64,000 nucleotides of DNA, from positions 62,001 through 126,000 of the forward strand of contig DUNG01000023.1 in NCBI GenBank assembly GCA_012839475.1, given 5' to 3'. Position numbers and translations under genes: made by a program. The notes under the pieces are model-generated. The model worked only from the letters and a program-made list of their open reading frames with translations, was not told the origin of the DNA and ran no database searches. Position 1 is the stretch's first letter. Each line of letters begins with the position of its first letter. This DNA comes from Petrimonas sp. GTDB lineage: Bacteria > Bacteroidota > Bacteroidia > Bacteroidales > Dysgonomonadaceae. Shown in pieces: positions 53,186 through 61,762 of the stretch.

Positions 53186-54214
53186 ATGAGAGTAGGTATT
53201 CTTACATCGGGAGGGGACGCACCCGGCATCAACGCCACCATTCGAGGCGTTGGCAAAACGGCCATTAATCACTACGGGATGCAGGTAATCGGTATTCAGA
53301 ACGGGTTTTCCGGGCTCTTGTACAAAGATACCATAGAGCTAACCGATGCATCGCTATCGGGCATACTAAACCTGGGAGGAACCATCCTCGGAACCGCGCG
53401 CGAAAAAATATTTCGAAGCATGATCTCCTCCCCCGATGAAAAGGATAGGGAGCAGATTAAAGACGCGTATCACGAGTTGGAACTCGACTGCCTGGTTTGC
53501 ATTGGCGGGAATGGGACGCAACGTACCACCTGGATGCTGTCGGAGATGGGATTGAACGTGGTGGGTATCCCCAAAACCATTGATAATGATGTCTATGGTA
53601 CCGATGTTACGTTTGGCTTTGATACCGCGGTAAATATCGCGTGCGAGGCAATCGACCGCCTCCACTCAACCGCCAGTTCGCATCGTCGCGTGATGGTCAT
53701 CGAGTTGATGGGTCACCATGCGGGGTGGATTACCCTTCACGCCGGTATGGCTGCCGGGGCAGATATTATTTTGCTGCCGGAACTGGGATATAACATGCGG
53801 GTGGTGATTGATAAAATAAAGAAACGGATGGAGATAGGGAAGGCCTACTCTATCGTGGCGGTTGCCGAAGGGCTAGAGGTGCCCTCCAAAGAACGACCGG
53901 CCATCTATTTCGCGAGGGAGATCGAGAAGCGGACCGGTTACGAGACGAGGGAGACCGTCTTGGGGTATATCCAGCGGGGCGGTTCGCCATCGCCCGCTGA
54001 CCGGAACTTGGGCACGTTGCTCGGGGGACACGCGGCTCAGCTGATTAACGAGGGAAAATACGGGCGGATGGTTGCTAAGATAGGTAACGAGATTACCGAT
54101 GTGCCGCTGTCGGAGGTAGCAGGACGCCTTCGGCTGGTGACACCCGATAACGATTTGGTGGTGCAGGGCAGTCGGATGGGAATTTCGTTTGGAACGTATG
54201 ATTACCCCGGTTAA
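53186..54214 (+). CDS. pfkA: 6-phosphofructokinase-family protein with GGNGT variant
   Basis: The product has 342 residues. PFK blocks are VGILTSGGDAPGINATIRG, GIPKTIDNDVYGTDVTFGF with the catalytic TIDND, and VMVIELMGHHAGW. The segment that in ATP-PFK reads GGDGS is IGGNGTQRT here, so the usual Asp is Asn and the phosphoryl-donor residue is Gly. Gly at that position points to ATP rather than pyrophosphate, in which Asp is usual. It is 7 nt after lpxB. It phosphorylates fructose-6-phosphate or a similar sugar phosphate. Confidence 0.88.
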   Translation: MRVGILTSGGDAPGINATIRGVGKTAINHYGMQVIGIQNGFSGLLYKDTIELTDASLSGILNLGGTILGTAREKIFRSMISSPDEKDREQIKDAYHELELDCLVCIGGNGTQRTTWMLSEMGLNVVGIPKTIDNDVYGTDVTFGFDTAVNIACEAIDRLHSTASSHRRVMVIELMGHHAGWITLHAGMAAGADIILLPELGYNMRVVIDKIKKRMEIGKAYSIVAVAEGLEVPSKERPAIYFAREIEKRTGYETRETVLGYIQRGGSPSPADRNLGTLLGGHAAQLINEGKYGRMVAKIGNEITDVPLSEVAGRLRLVTPDNDLVVQGSRMGISFGTYDYPG

Positions 54215-54218
54215 AGGG

Positions 54219-55022
54219 TTAGTTAGCGGAGTCCTCTTCCTCTTCAGGAGAAATTTCTCTCGCCGCTTCGATCAGTGTTTCACGGAGTTCGTTGCTCTCG
54301 CGTAGTTTTTTGATGGCCACCTTGGCGGCCATCTGGTGTGACTCTTTCTTAGAGTAGCCTTTGCCTGAGCCTACCTCTTCGTCCGCTACCTTTACGCAGG
54401 AGATGAAAACGGGGTTGTTCTGCGCATCGAACAGTGATTCGGTGAGCTCGAAGCGAACCTCCACCTTGTTTTTTTGGCCCCACTCGATGAGCCTCGATTT
54501 GAAGTCGACCTCGCTCTTCATCACCTTGTCGATATTCAGGTGCTGCTTGATCATCGTTTCGAAGACGAACTTTTTGGCTACCCGGTACCCTTGATCCAGG
54601 TAGATGGCACCGATAAGCGCTTCCAGGGCGTCCCCGTAGATGTTGGTGTTGTGGGCCAGGTTGCGCGTGGAGGAGACGATGAGCTTGTCGATTCCCAGGT
54701 TCATGGCCAGCTTGTTCAGGGTCTCCCGCTGTACGATGCGCGAGCGCATGTTCGTGAGGAACCCCTCTTTTTTGTTTTCAAACCTTTTGTACAGGATATC
54801 GGTGACGATGGCATCGAGAATGGCGTCGCCCAGGAACTCAAGGCGTTCGTTATTGACCCACTTTCCCTTGCTCGACCGTGTGGAAGAGGAGCGGTGCGTC
54901 ATGGCTTCCAGGTAGAGATCAATCCGATCAGGGTAGAACCCGAGGATATGGTAAAAGGAGAGGTAAGGCTCTTTCCCGTGGTGAGGCAGAACCTTAACCC
55001 TCTTGATAAATCGTCTTAGCAC
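54219..55022 (-). CDS. rnc: Ribonuclease III
   Basis: The product has 267 residues. NNERLEFLGDAILDAIVTD is the catalytic signature, EALIGAIYLDQGY the second metal-binding region, and the C-terminal dsRNA-binding domain (GSGKGYSKKESHQMAAKVAIKKL) is complete. An N-terminal extension of about 30 residues precedes the nuclease domain, as in other Bacteroidota. It converges on pfkA with 4 nt between stops and follows fabF by 1 nt, in the acpP-fabF-rnc order common in the phylum. Confidence 0.96.
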   Translation of the reverse strand: MLRRFIKRVKVLPHHGKEPYLSFYHILGFYPDRIDLYLEAMTHRSSSTRSSKGKWVNNERLEFLGDAILDAIVTDILYKRFENKKEGFLTNMRSRIVQRETLNKLAMNLGIDKLIVSSTRNLAHNTNIYGDALEALIGAIYLDQGYRVAKKFVFETMIKQHLNIDKVMKSEVDFKSRLIEWGQKNKVEVRFELTESLFDAQNNPVFISCVKVADEEVGSGKGYSKKESHQMAAKVAIKKLRESNELRETLIEAAREISPEEEEDSAN

Positions 55023-55023
55023 C

Positions 55024-56286
55024 TTACTGGTTGTATTGCTTGAGAATTACGCTCGCGTTGTGTCCACCAAAGCCAAAGGTATTTGATAATGCGGCCCGTA
55101 TCTCCCTTTTCTGGGCTTTGTTGAACGTGAAATTCAGGCGGTAGTCGATTTCCGGGTCATCGTCCCCCTCTTCGTGGTTAATGGTGGGGGGCACGACCTG
55201 ATCCCTGAGCGCCATGATGCAGAGCAGTGCCTCCAGGGCACCCGCACCCCCCAGCAGGTGACCAGTCATCGATTTCGTGGAACTGATATTCAGTTTGTAG
55301 CTGTAGTCGCCAAACACGTCGATGATCGCCTTCGCCTCCGAGATGTCCCCCACCGGGGTAGATGTGCCGTGCACGTTGATGTAATCGATCTCTTCGGGCT
55401 GCATTCCGGCATCTTCCAGGGCATTTCGCATGACCAGCTTGGCGCCCAGCCCCTCGGGGTGAGAGGCGGTGATATGGTACGCGTCGGCAGATAGTCCCCC
55501 CCCGGCCACCTCGGCGTAGATGGTAGCACCGCGAGCCTTCGCGTGCTCTAACTCTTCAAGGATGAGCACCGATGCACCCTCACCGATAACGAAGCCGTCG
55601 CGGCTTGCGCTAAAAGGCCTGGATGCGGTCTCCGGTGAATCGTTGCGCACGGACATGGCCATCATCGCGTTGAAACCACCGACGGCTGCCGGGGTTATGG
55701 TCGCCTCGGCTCCACCCGTGACGATCACGTTGGCTTTGCCCAGCCGAATTAGGTTGAAGGCATCGACGATGGCGTTGGTGGAAGAGGCGCAAGCCGATAC
55801 GGTAGCGTAATTGGGTCCCCTCAGTCCATAAATCATAGAGATATGCCCGGCGGCGATATCCGCTATCATTTTCGGAATGAAAAAAGGATTGAACCGAGGC
55901 CCTTTGTCTATCGCCTGGTAATACCCGCCTACCTCCTCTTCAAAAGTTTTAATACCACCAATCCCAGCGGCAAAAATAACCCCGATGCGGTCCTTATCTT
56001 CTTCCTCAAGGTCGAGTCCGGAGTGAGCCATCGCCTCTTTAGCCGCCTGAATGGCTAACTGTGAGTAACGGTCATACCTTCTCGCTTCCTTGCGGTCAAA
56101 CAGGCTGGAGGGGTCAAAGTCTTTCACCTCGCACGCGAAGCGCGTCTTGAACAGCGAGGCGTCAAAATGGGTAATAGGCCCGGCGCCACTCTTGCCGGCA
56201 ACCGCGTTCTCCCAGGTGGTCTGAACGTCATTGCCCAGCGGTGTAATCGCGCCGAGGCCTGTTACTACTACTCTTTTTAATTCCAT
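55024..56286 (-). CDS. fabF: Beta-ketoacyl-ACP synthase II
   Basis: The product has 420 residues. The active-site Cys 166 is in SACASSTNA, and the two His are in NVHGTSTPVGD and TKSMTGHLLGGAGA. It elongates acyl-ACP by condensation with malonyl-ACP. It lies 14 nt after acpP, with which it is cotranscribed. Confidence 0.97.
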   Translation of the reverse strand: MELKRVVVTGLGAITPLGNDVQTTWENAVAGKSGAGPITHFDASLFKTRFACEVKDFDPSSLFDRKEARRYDRYSQLAIQAAKEAMAHSGLDLEEEDKDRIGVIFAAGIGGIKTFEEEVGGYYQAIDKGPRFNPFFIPKMIADIAAGHISMIYGLRGPNYATVSACASSTNAIVDAFNLIRLGKANVIVTGGAEATITPAAVGGFNAMMAMSVRNDSPETASRPFSASRDGFVIGEGASVLILEELEHAKARGATIYAEVAGGGLSADAYHITASHPEGLGAKLVMRNALEDAGMQPEEIDYINVHGTSTPVGDISEAKAIIDVFGDYSYKLNISSTKSMTGHLLGGAGALEALLCIMALRDQVVPPTINHEEGDDDPEIDYRLNFTFNKAQKREIRAALSNTFGFGGHNASVILKQYNQ

Positions 56287-56300
56287 AAAAAGGGAATGGG

Positions 56301-56537
56301 TTATTTCGCGTGTTCTTCCACGTAAGAAATCGCGTCACCAACGGTAGAAATCTTCTCCGCTTGGTCATCAGGAATCGAGATGTTGAACTCTTTTTCGAAC
56401 TCCATGATCAACTCAACAGTGTCGAGAGAGTCAGCTCCCAAATCATTGGTGAAGCTGGCGGTTTCCGTTACTTCAGATTCTTCAACACCCAATTTGTCGA
56501 CGATAATCGCCTTTACTCTTTGTGCTACTTCAGACAT
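56301..56537 (-). CDS. acpP: Acyl carrier protein
   Basis: The product has 78 residues and is acidic. The phosphopantetheine Ser 37 is in [15 protein letters not shown]. It carries acyl chains for fatty acid and lipid A synthesis. It is the first gene of acpP-fabF-rnc and has a plausible promoter upstream. Confidence 0.97.
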   Translation of the reverse strand: MSEVAQRVKAIIVDKLGVEESEVTETASFTNDLGADSLDTVELIMEFEKEFNISIPDDQAEKISTVGDAISYVEEHAK

Positions 56538-56589
56538 AACTTTCGATATTAATGATTAATAAAAAATATTATTCCTAAATTCGCGACTG

Positions 56590-56622
56590 CAAAGTAACAC
56601 AAATTTTCTCTAATTGTGCAAA
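56590..56622 (-). promoter_or_regulatory. Candidate promoter of acpP-fabF-rnc with half-site repeats
   Basis: On the minus strand TTTG (56622-56619) and a -7-like TACTTTG (56596-56590, one base shorter than TAnnTTTG) are 22 nt apart. TTGTGCAA (56614-56621) overlaps the -33 element and is inverted as TTGCACAA at 56648-56655. A third TGTGCAA is at about 56669-56675. Confidence 0.4.
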
Positions 56623-56689
56623 CTTTTGTCCTTTAAAATCAATAAAATTGCACAAAAATGCTATTTATGTGCAAATAAACGGCTTTTTC

Positions 56690-57283
56690 ATGATTAATCT
56701 CGCCATTTTTGCATCGGGTAACGGGAGCAACGCCGAAAATATTACCCGATATTTTTCTGGGAACAGACGGATTCGGGTAGTGTTAATTCTATCGAATAGG
56801 AAAGAAGCCTTCGTGCATACGCGTGCTCAAGCGCTTGGTATCCCTTCCCGCTCGTTTTGCAAGGTGGAGTTTGAGGGGGGTGGGCCCGTATTGGATGCCT
56901 TGCAGGCGTATAGCGTTGATTTTATTATATTAGCCGGGTTCTTGTTAAAGGTGTCGCCACCCATTTTGGAAGCCTACCCGGACCGGATCCTGAATATTCA
57001 CCCCGCCTTGTTACCCAAGCATGGGGGCAAGGGGATGTATGGTGATCGGGTTCACCGGGCGGTGGTGGATGCGGGTGACACGGAATCGGGTATCACCATC
57101 CATTACGTTAACGAGCATTATGACGAGGGAGCCATCCTCTTCCAAGCCCGATGCCAGGTGTTGCCCACGGATAGCGCCGATGATGTGGCGCAGAAGGTGC
57201 ACGAGTTGGAGTACCTTCACTTTCCAAAGGTGATTGAAGCGGCGGTATTGAAAGCGTTTCCCATTTCCCATCGAGAGATGTGA
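56690..57283 (+). CDS. purN: Phosphoribosylglycinamide formyltransferase
   Basis: The product has 197 residues from the ATG at 56690 (MINLAIFASGNGSNAENI). The frame extends 14 codons further upstream, but the conserved start favours this site. Blocks: ASGNGSNAENI for phosphate binding, NIHPALLPKHGGKGMYG with the catalytic Asn and His, and SGITIHYVNEHYDEGAI with the catalytic Asp. It formylates GAR using 10-formyl-THF. It converges on the hydratase beta gene with no gap. Confidence 0.95.
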   Translation: MINLAIFASGNGSNAENITRYFSGNRRIRVVLILSNRKEAFVHTRAQALGIPSRSFCKVEFEGGGPVLDALQAYSVDFIILAGFLLKVSPPILEAYPDRILNIHPALLPKHGGKGMYGDRVHRAVVDAGDTESGITIHYVNEHYDEGAILFQARCQVLPTDSADDVAQKVHELEYLHFPKVIEAAVLKAFPISHREM

Positions 57284-57856
57284 CTAACAATGGTATTGCT
57301 GGGGACCGGTTTCGTAGATGTTGTTTCCCTGGTGATCGATGGCCACGATAAGCGGTAGGGAGGTGACCCTTAGCGCACGGATCGCCTCGGTACCCAGTTC
57401 CTCGAACGCGATTACCTTGGCGCTCTCCACGCTCCGTGCCATCAGGGCGGCAATGCCCCCGATAGCGGCGAAGTAGACGCCGCCGTGCTTTTTGATAGCC
57501 TCTATCACCTCCTCGCTTCGACTCCCTTTCCCGATCATGATTTTCAGCCCCATCTCCATCAAACGGGGAGAGTAGGCATCCATCCGGCTACCGGTGGTGG
57601 GGCCTACGGAGCCAATGGGTCTCCCTGGCTTGGCGGGGGCTGGTCCCGCGTAGAAGACCGCTTGTCCCGGGAAGGCGAAAGGCATTGCTTCGCCCCGGTT
57701 GGCCATTTCTACCAGTCGGCCGTGCGCGGCATCACGGGCGGTGTAAACAATCCCGGATAGTGAGACCATGTCGCCCGCTTTAAGTGAGCGAATTATCCTG
57801 TCGGTCAGCGGGGTTGTAAGCTTTATTGGCGCGGGTGGTTGGTTCTTTTCCTGCAT
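57284..57856 (-). CDS. Fe-S hydro-lyase beta subunit (class I fumarase/mesaconase type)
   Basis: The product has 190 residues. VYTARDAAHGRL, VFYAGPAPAKPGRPIGSVGPTTGSRM and GKGSRSEEVIEAIKKHGGVYFA mark the C-terminal (beta) domain of class I fumarase/tartrate dehydratase. The alpha subunit is encoded 121 nt upstream on the same strand. In the setting of methylaspartate genes the substrate is probably mesaconate, hydrated to (S)-citramalate; fumarate or tartrate remain possible. It is the last visible gene of the cluster. Confidence 0.9.
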   Translation of the reverse strand: MQEKNQPPAPIKLTTPLTDRIIRSLKAGDMVSLSGIVYTARDAAHGRLVEMANRGEAMPFAFPGQAVFYAGPAPAKPGRPIGSVGPTTGSRMDAYSPRLMEMGLKIMIGKGSRSEEVIEAIKKHGGVYFAAIGGIAALMARSVESAKVIAFEELGTEAIRALRVTSLPLIVAIDHQGNNIYETGPQQYHC

Positions 57857-57977
57857 GTTGTTTCTTTTTAGAGGGCATTCGTTTTTGGATGGTAGGCGTT
57901 TCGTTTGAACGTTAACTGTTTCCTATTCCCTGTTCCCTGTTCCCTTCGGGTCATGTGTACAAGGGGATGGTGCTCTT
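57857..57977. other. Gap between hydratase beta and alpha genes
   Basis: The 121 nt between the two subunit genes are longer than is usual within such operons. They include a short CCTATTCCCTGTTCCCTGTTCCC-like direct repeat (about 57931-57953) and no ORF or clear promoter. Confidence 0.35.
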
Positions 57978-58820
57978 TTAGAGCGCCCCCGAGGCGTGGC
58001 GCGTAGCGTGACAGCCGATGTTGACGGCGACCGGAAGACCGGCGATATGGGTGGCCTGGGTAATCACGTGTACCGCCAAGGCGGTGGTGCTGCCTCCCAG
58101 TCCGGCGGGACCGATCCCTAGCCTGTTGATTTTCTCTAGCAGTTCCGCCTCCAAGGAGACAAGCTCCTCATCCTCGTTTTTCGTGCCGACCGGTCGCAAG
58201 AGTGCTTTCTTGGCCAAGTAAGCGGCTCGCTCCATGGTGCCGCCGATGCCCACGCCGACGATAACGGGCGGGCATGCGCTTGCACCAGCTGTGGCGACGG
58301 TATCGATCACGAACCGTTTCACCCCCTCTACCCCCTCGCTTGGGGTGAGCATGCGTAGCGCGCTTTTATTTTCGCTCCCGAACCCCTTGGGCGCGACGGT
58401 CACCCGGAAAGTGTCACCCGGAACCATCTCGTAGTGGATGACCGCAGGGGTGTTATCGCCCGTGTTCACCCGGTTGAAAGGGTCTTCCACTACCGATTTG
58501 CGGAGAAACCCCTTCACGTACCCCTGGCGCACACCCTTGTTGATGGCCTCTTCGATAAAGCCGCCCGTCACGTGAACCTCTTGTCCCATGGTGACAAAGA
58601 CTACCGTCATACCGGTGTCCTGGCATAAAGGATCTCGCCCCTCCCGGGCAATCGACGCGTTCTCGATCAGGGTGCCGAGTACCTGTTGCCCCAGGGGAGA
58701 CCTCTCTGTCTCCCGGTAATTGATGAAGCTGTCCTCAATATCGCGGGCAATCACGCAGCACGCTTCAATGCAGAGCTGTTCGACCAGCTCGGTGACTCGG
58801 TGGGCTTCTATCTGTCTCAT
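57978..58820 (-). CDS. Fe-S hydro-lyase alpha subunit (class I fumarase/mesaconase type)
   Basis: The product has 280 residues. Conserved Cys that bind the 4Fe-4S cluster are in PLCQDTGMTVVF, GASACPPVIVGVG and VNIGCHATRHASG. GIGGTMERAAYLAKKALLRPVG is typical of the alpha domain. Together with the beta subunit it forms a two-subunit dehydratase. Clostridial mesaconase has this two-subunit form, and the neighbours mal and glmE favour that reading. The start overlaps the stop of the P-loop gene by 4 nt, so they are translationally linked. Oxygen sensitivity is expected. Confidence 0.9.
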   Translation of the reverse strand: MRQIEAHRVTELVEQLCIEACCVIARDIEDSFINYRETERSPLGQQVLGTLIENASIAREGRDPLCQDTGMTVVFVTMGQEVHVTGGFIEEAINKGVRQGYVKGFLRKSVVEDPFNRVNTGDNTPAVIHYEMVPGDTFRVTVAPKGFGSENKSALRMLTPSEGVEGVKRFVIDTVATAGASACPPVIVGVGIGGTMERAAYLAKKALLRPVGTKNEDEELVSLEAELLEKINRLGIGPAGLGGSTTALAVHVITQATHIAGLPVAVNIGCHATRHASGAL

Positions 58821-59776
58821 ATGCTGTGGGTTGTTGTAGGGTAATCCCGCGTTAAGAAATGGTAGGTGTTTCGATTCTCGATGTCATCGGTATGGCTATC
58901 CACCAAGCCTATCAGGCAATAGGTGTTGGACTTCGGGTCATAAATCAGCTCCTTATGGATACTAAACTCCACGATCTCCCGGGTGTTGCGGACGTGAAAT
59001 CGAGGGCCATCGCACGGGATCACCTTGTCGCCAATCACGATATGCTTGTCGTCCAGGTACGCGATATCCAGTTCCTTGTCGATCTCCTCCCTGATCTTTT
59101 CCTCCAAGTGAGCCAAGTCAATCGTCGGTTTTCGTGGGAACTTAAGGACGAAGCCGTTTCTGATGTCCGACGAGAAGTACTCCTCCTCCCCAATGTGAAA
59201 CGCTTCGGTGAGGATCTGCATGGTAATATCCTCGGCGCTGTGTGCCATCTTGCGGTACTTGAGTGATTCGTGGACGATGCGGTAAATGCTGTCGGGACTA
59301 GGCCCGAACACGCTTGGTCTCACGACGATAATCTCCTCCCCTATACCGATTATCAGATCGGCGTTTCTCCCCATTAGTGGGAACAGCAGGTTAAAGTGCT
59401 CGACCACGATTCGCCGTTTCCGCTCCAGAAGAGAGTGGACATAGTCCGCGATCTCGTGCAGCTGGGTGAAGGCCATCTGGAAGCGCACGTCGATATGAAA
59501 CGCGGTGGCTTGCTCCAGGTCGGGAAACGGGTCACGTATCTGCATGATTTTGTCGGGGCGCACGATATCGTCATCATTCGAGAGCTGCAGGCCAGGGAAC
59601 ATCCCCTTTACAAAGGAGGATTTGCCGGCTCCGGCATCCCCGATGATGCCGATGAGGCGGTCGGTATAGGAGAGGTGCTTGTGAGCGATCTGCTCTCCCA
59701 AGAACATCAGCCGCTCCTTGCCCCGTGGGGCGAAGTACTGGGCTGACACCATGTATTGCTGGATAAAGCTGCGCAT
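58817..59776 (-). CDS. P-loop protein of the AlaRS-second-additional-domain-named family
   Basis: The product has 319 residues and no signal peptide. A Walker A motif is in IGIIGDAGAGKSSFVKG (about 43-59), followed by NDDD and VVEHFNLLFPLMG, which could act like a Walker B. The C-terminal half has DKVIPCDGPRFHVRNT. Proteins like this are annotated as carrying an alanyl-tRNA synthetase second additional domain and, to my knowledge, occur beside glutamate-fermentation genes. The Zn-binding HxxxH/CxxxH motifs of true editing domains are not visible, so tRNA editing should not be assumed. A nucleotide-dependent chaperone, kinase or regulator of the pathway is equally possible. Translational coupling to the hydratase supports a role with it. 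Confidence 0.8.
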   Translation of the reverse strand: MRSFIQQYMVSAQYFAPRGKERLMFLGEQIAHKHLSYTDRLIGIIGDAGAGKSSFVKGMFPGLQLSNDDDIVRPDKIMQIRDPFPDLEQATAFHIDVRFQMAFTQLHEIADYVHSLLERKRRIVVEHFNLLFPLMGRNADLIIGIGEEIIVVRPSVFGPSPDSIYRIVHESLKYRKMAHSAEDITMQILTEAFHIGEEEYFSSDIRNGFVLKFPRKPTIDLAHLEEKIREEIDKELDIAYLDDKHIVIGDKVIPCDGPRFHVRNTREIVEFSIHKELIYDPKSNTYCLIGLVDSHTDDIENRNTYHFLTRDYPTTTHSI

Positions 59777-59799
59777 GTTACGGCATTAAGGGCAGGTTT

Positions 59800-60117
59800 T
59801 TACAGATCGAATTCCAGTTTCATTAATGGCGCATGTTGTTGTGCACCATACACGTCGGTCTCGCCCAGCGTTCCCGAGGGAATGGGGCGTACGATGGTGG
59901 TTTTGATCGCTTTTGCCGGGTCGAAATGGACTACCCCTATCACGTCTGCTTCAGGGATGCCATACAGTTCGGCGAACATCTTCGCGTTGAAGATACCGGC
60001 GTTTTTCACCTTTTCGTAGGTTTCGGGATCCCGGAAGATCACGTCGAAGGTGAGTTCGTAGGGACCCGAGTTCTTGCTTCGGATGACCGAGGCCACGTCT
60101 CTTAACTTATACCGCAT
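59800..60117 (-). CDS. DUF4387 protein
   Basis: The product has 105 residues from the ATG at 60117 (MRYKLRDVASVIRSKNSGP). The longer frame overlaps the upstream gene too far to be likely. Conserved features are the RSKNSGPYELTFDVIF opening and GVVHFDPAKAIKTT. It overlaps the AtuA gene by 11 nt. DUF4387 is also known fused to the C-terminus of AtuA/DUF1446-type proteins, so the two probably form a complex. The activity is not known. Confidence 0.88.
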   Translation of the reverse strand: MRYKLRDVASVIRSKNSGPYELTFDVIFRDPETYEKVKNAGIFNAKMFAELYGIPEADVIGVVHFDPAKAIKTTIVRPIPSGTLGETDVYGAQQHAPLMKLEFDL

Positions 60118-61621
60118 GGTTCTCTCCTCCTTTCTTGTTAGGGTCATTGTTTTCGTTGCCTTGTTGGGTCTTGGCGAATGAGGTTTTATGGACATGTGCA
60201 GGGTGGTTGTTTTCCCCCGTCGCTTTGCCCTGGTTGAACTGCATGTAGGTGGCCGGGAACAGCGATACCGGGTCGTCCACCTTCATCAGGTGGTAGATAT
60301 TGAACTCGAACACCTCTCCCATCTCCGCGTCGGAGGGAGAGAAGGGGAACGCCAGGTTGCCAGCCGTGGCGACCCGCCCCTCGTAACCGTAGTGCAGTAG
60401 GGTACTCCGTGCGAACCCGCAGATGGTGTTGGCTTGTTCCCGGGTGGCTCCTACCGCCTCGATAATGATCATCAACTCGTCGGGCATGGGGACGGATTCG
60501 TTATTATCGTTATTTTCGGAGACACTTCTGGTATCATTAAACAGCGATACACCCCCTTTCCCGTAAATTTTAAAATCGAGGAAGAACTCCTGGAAGCCGT
60601 AGTGTTCGAAGTTGTTTTTCACCCGCTTCTTTACCTCGGCTGTGATCTCATCGATCTTGGCGATCATCACCGGGTCCATCACGCCGGCGCAGGAGATGGT
60701 GCGGTAGCCCACTTTTCGTACTCCTTCCAGTTTCACGAAGTACCCATCGGTCGGCACGAACTTCGTTCCCGCTACCTTCACCTTGTTGTCGCCCACGGGA
60801 GTGAAGGTGCATCCATGCAGGTCGAGCGCCCCGCCCGGTCCCGGCAGGACGTACGGGTTCGATTTTTCGTACAAGGTGTGCGCCGAAACGGAGAGGGGCG
60901 TGCACTTACGTGCCGGGGAGAGCGGCTCCAGGATAAAGCCATCCCGTTGCAGGTAGCCAAACATGGAGTCGCTTCCGCTGCCGGGTAATGCGGCGATGGC
61001 GGCACATTCCAGTATTTTGCCCATGTGTAGGGCCAGCGCCTTGTCGAACCCGTTCTTGATGGGCAGCGCCGCGAAGAGCGACGGGTCGTAGCTTCGGCCA
61101 CCCAGGATGACGTCGGCACCCATCTCCAGGGCTTTTATATAGGGCTCTTCACCCATCTGGGCAACGATATGCACCGCCTCATCGATCTCCTTTTCGGTCA
61201 GCTCTTTCGCGGGGAAGAGGGGGGTTACTTCCCCCGCCCGGAATTTCTCCCGAACCAGTTCTTTGTCCAGTTCCGACTGTATCACGGCCAGTTTAAAGGT
61301 AAGTCCCTTCTCGTTGGCGATCTCTTTGATGAGCTCCAGCGTGAGGGCCACGTGGGGGCGTGCCCCGCTCCCCCCGGCGGTGCCAATGATGACCGGTATG
61401 CCCGCTTCGAGGGCGGCCGGAATCATGATCTCCAGGTCCCTTTTTACCGAGTTGTTGTCGGTGAACGACTTCCCGGCTCCCAGGTAGTAGGGACCCGGGT
61501 CGGTTGAGCCGGCATCTACCGCGATGACGTGCGGCTTCCGTTTCATTCCCTCCTCGAACGACTCCACGGGGAAGCCGTAGCCTAGAATAGCGGTCGGGGA
61601 GAGTATCCTTAATTCATCCAT
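60107..61621 (-). CDS. AtuA-family (DUF1446) protein
   Basis: The product has 504 residues. The DUF1446 features are HVIAVDAGSTDPGPYYLGAG near the N-terminus, IGTAGGSGARPHV, DVILGGRSYDPSLFAALP and CTFTPVGDNKVKVAGTKF. The family is named from acyclic terpene utilisation in Pseudomonas, but no terpene genes are near, and the cluster points to amino-acid fermentation. The product is cytosolic and would act with DUF4387. The role may be an acyl- or CoA-linked step, which is speculation. Glycine-rich loops near residues 35-65 hint at nucleotide or CoA binding. It lies 141 nt after the mal stop on the same strand. Confidence 0.88.
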   Translation of the reverse strand: MDELRILSPTAILGYGFPVESFEEGMKRKPHVIAVDAGSTDPGPYYLGAGKSFTDNNSVKRDLEIMIPAALEAGIPVIIGTAGGSGARPHVALTLELIKEIANEKGLTFKLAVIQSELDKELVREKFRAGEVTPLFPAKELTEKEIDEAVHIVAQMGEEPYIKALEMGADVILGGRSYDPSLFAALPIKNGFDKALALHMGKILECAAIAALPGSGSDSMFGYLQRDGFILEPLSPARKCTPLSVSAHTLYEKSNPYVLPGPGGALDLHGCTFTPVGDNKVKVAGTKFVPTDGYFVKLEGVRKVGYRTISCAGVMDPVMIAKIDEITAEVKKRVKNNFEHYGFQEFFLDFKIYGKGGVSLFNDTRSVSENNDNNESVPMPDELMIIIEAVGATREQANTICGFARSTLLHYGYEGRVATAGNLAFPFSPSDAEMGEVFEFNIYHLMKVDDPVSLFPATYMQFNQGKATGENNHPAHVHKTSFAKTQQGNENNDPNKKGGENHAV

Positions 61622-61762
61622 CCTATTTTTCTTTTTTGGTTCGTTTTATTTCGTTAGTATCTGAACCGGCTCAACGTTTTTTAAGTGGTGTTTTCTTGTT
61701 TCGTAGTTTTCGACATTTTTTCGATTCGCCAGTTTCAGGTGCGCTAGGTGTTTCTCTGTTTT

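Noticed and set aside
58817-59776. Calling the P-loop protein a tRNA-editing enzyme
   Set aside because: The zinc-binding motifs of AlaX/AlaRS editing domains are not visible; the family name alone is not evidence.
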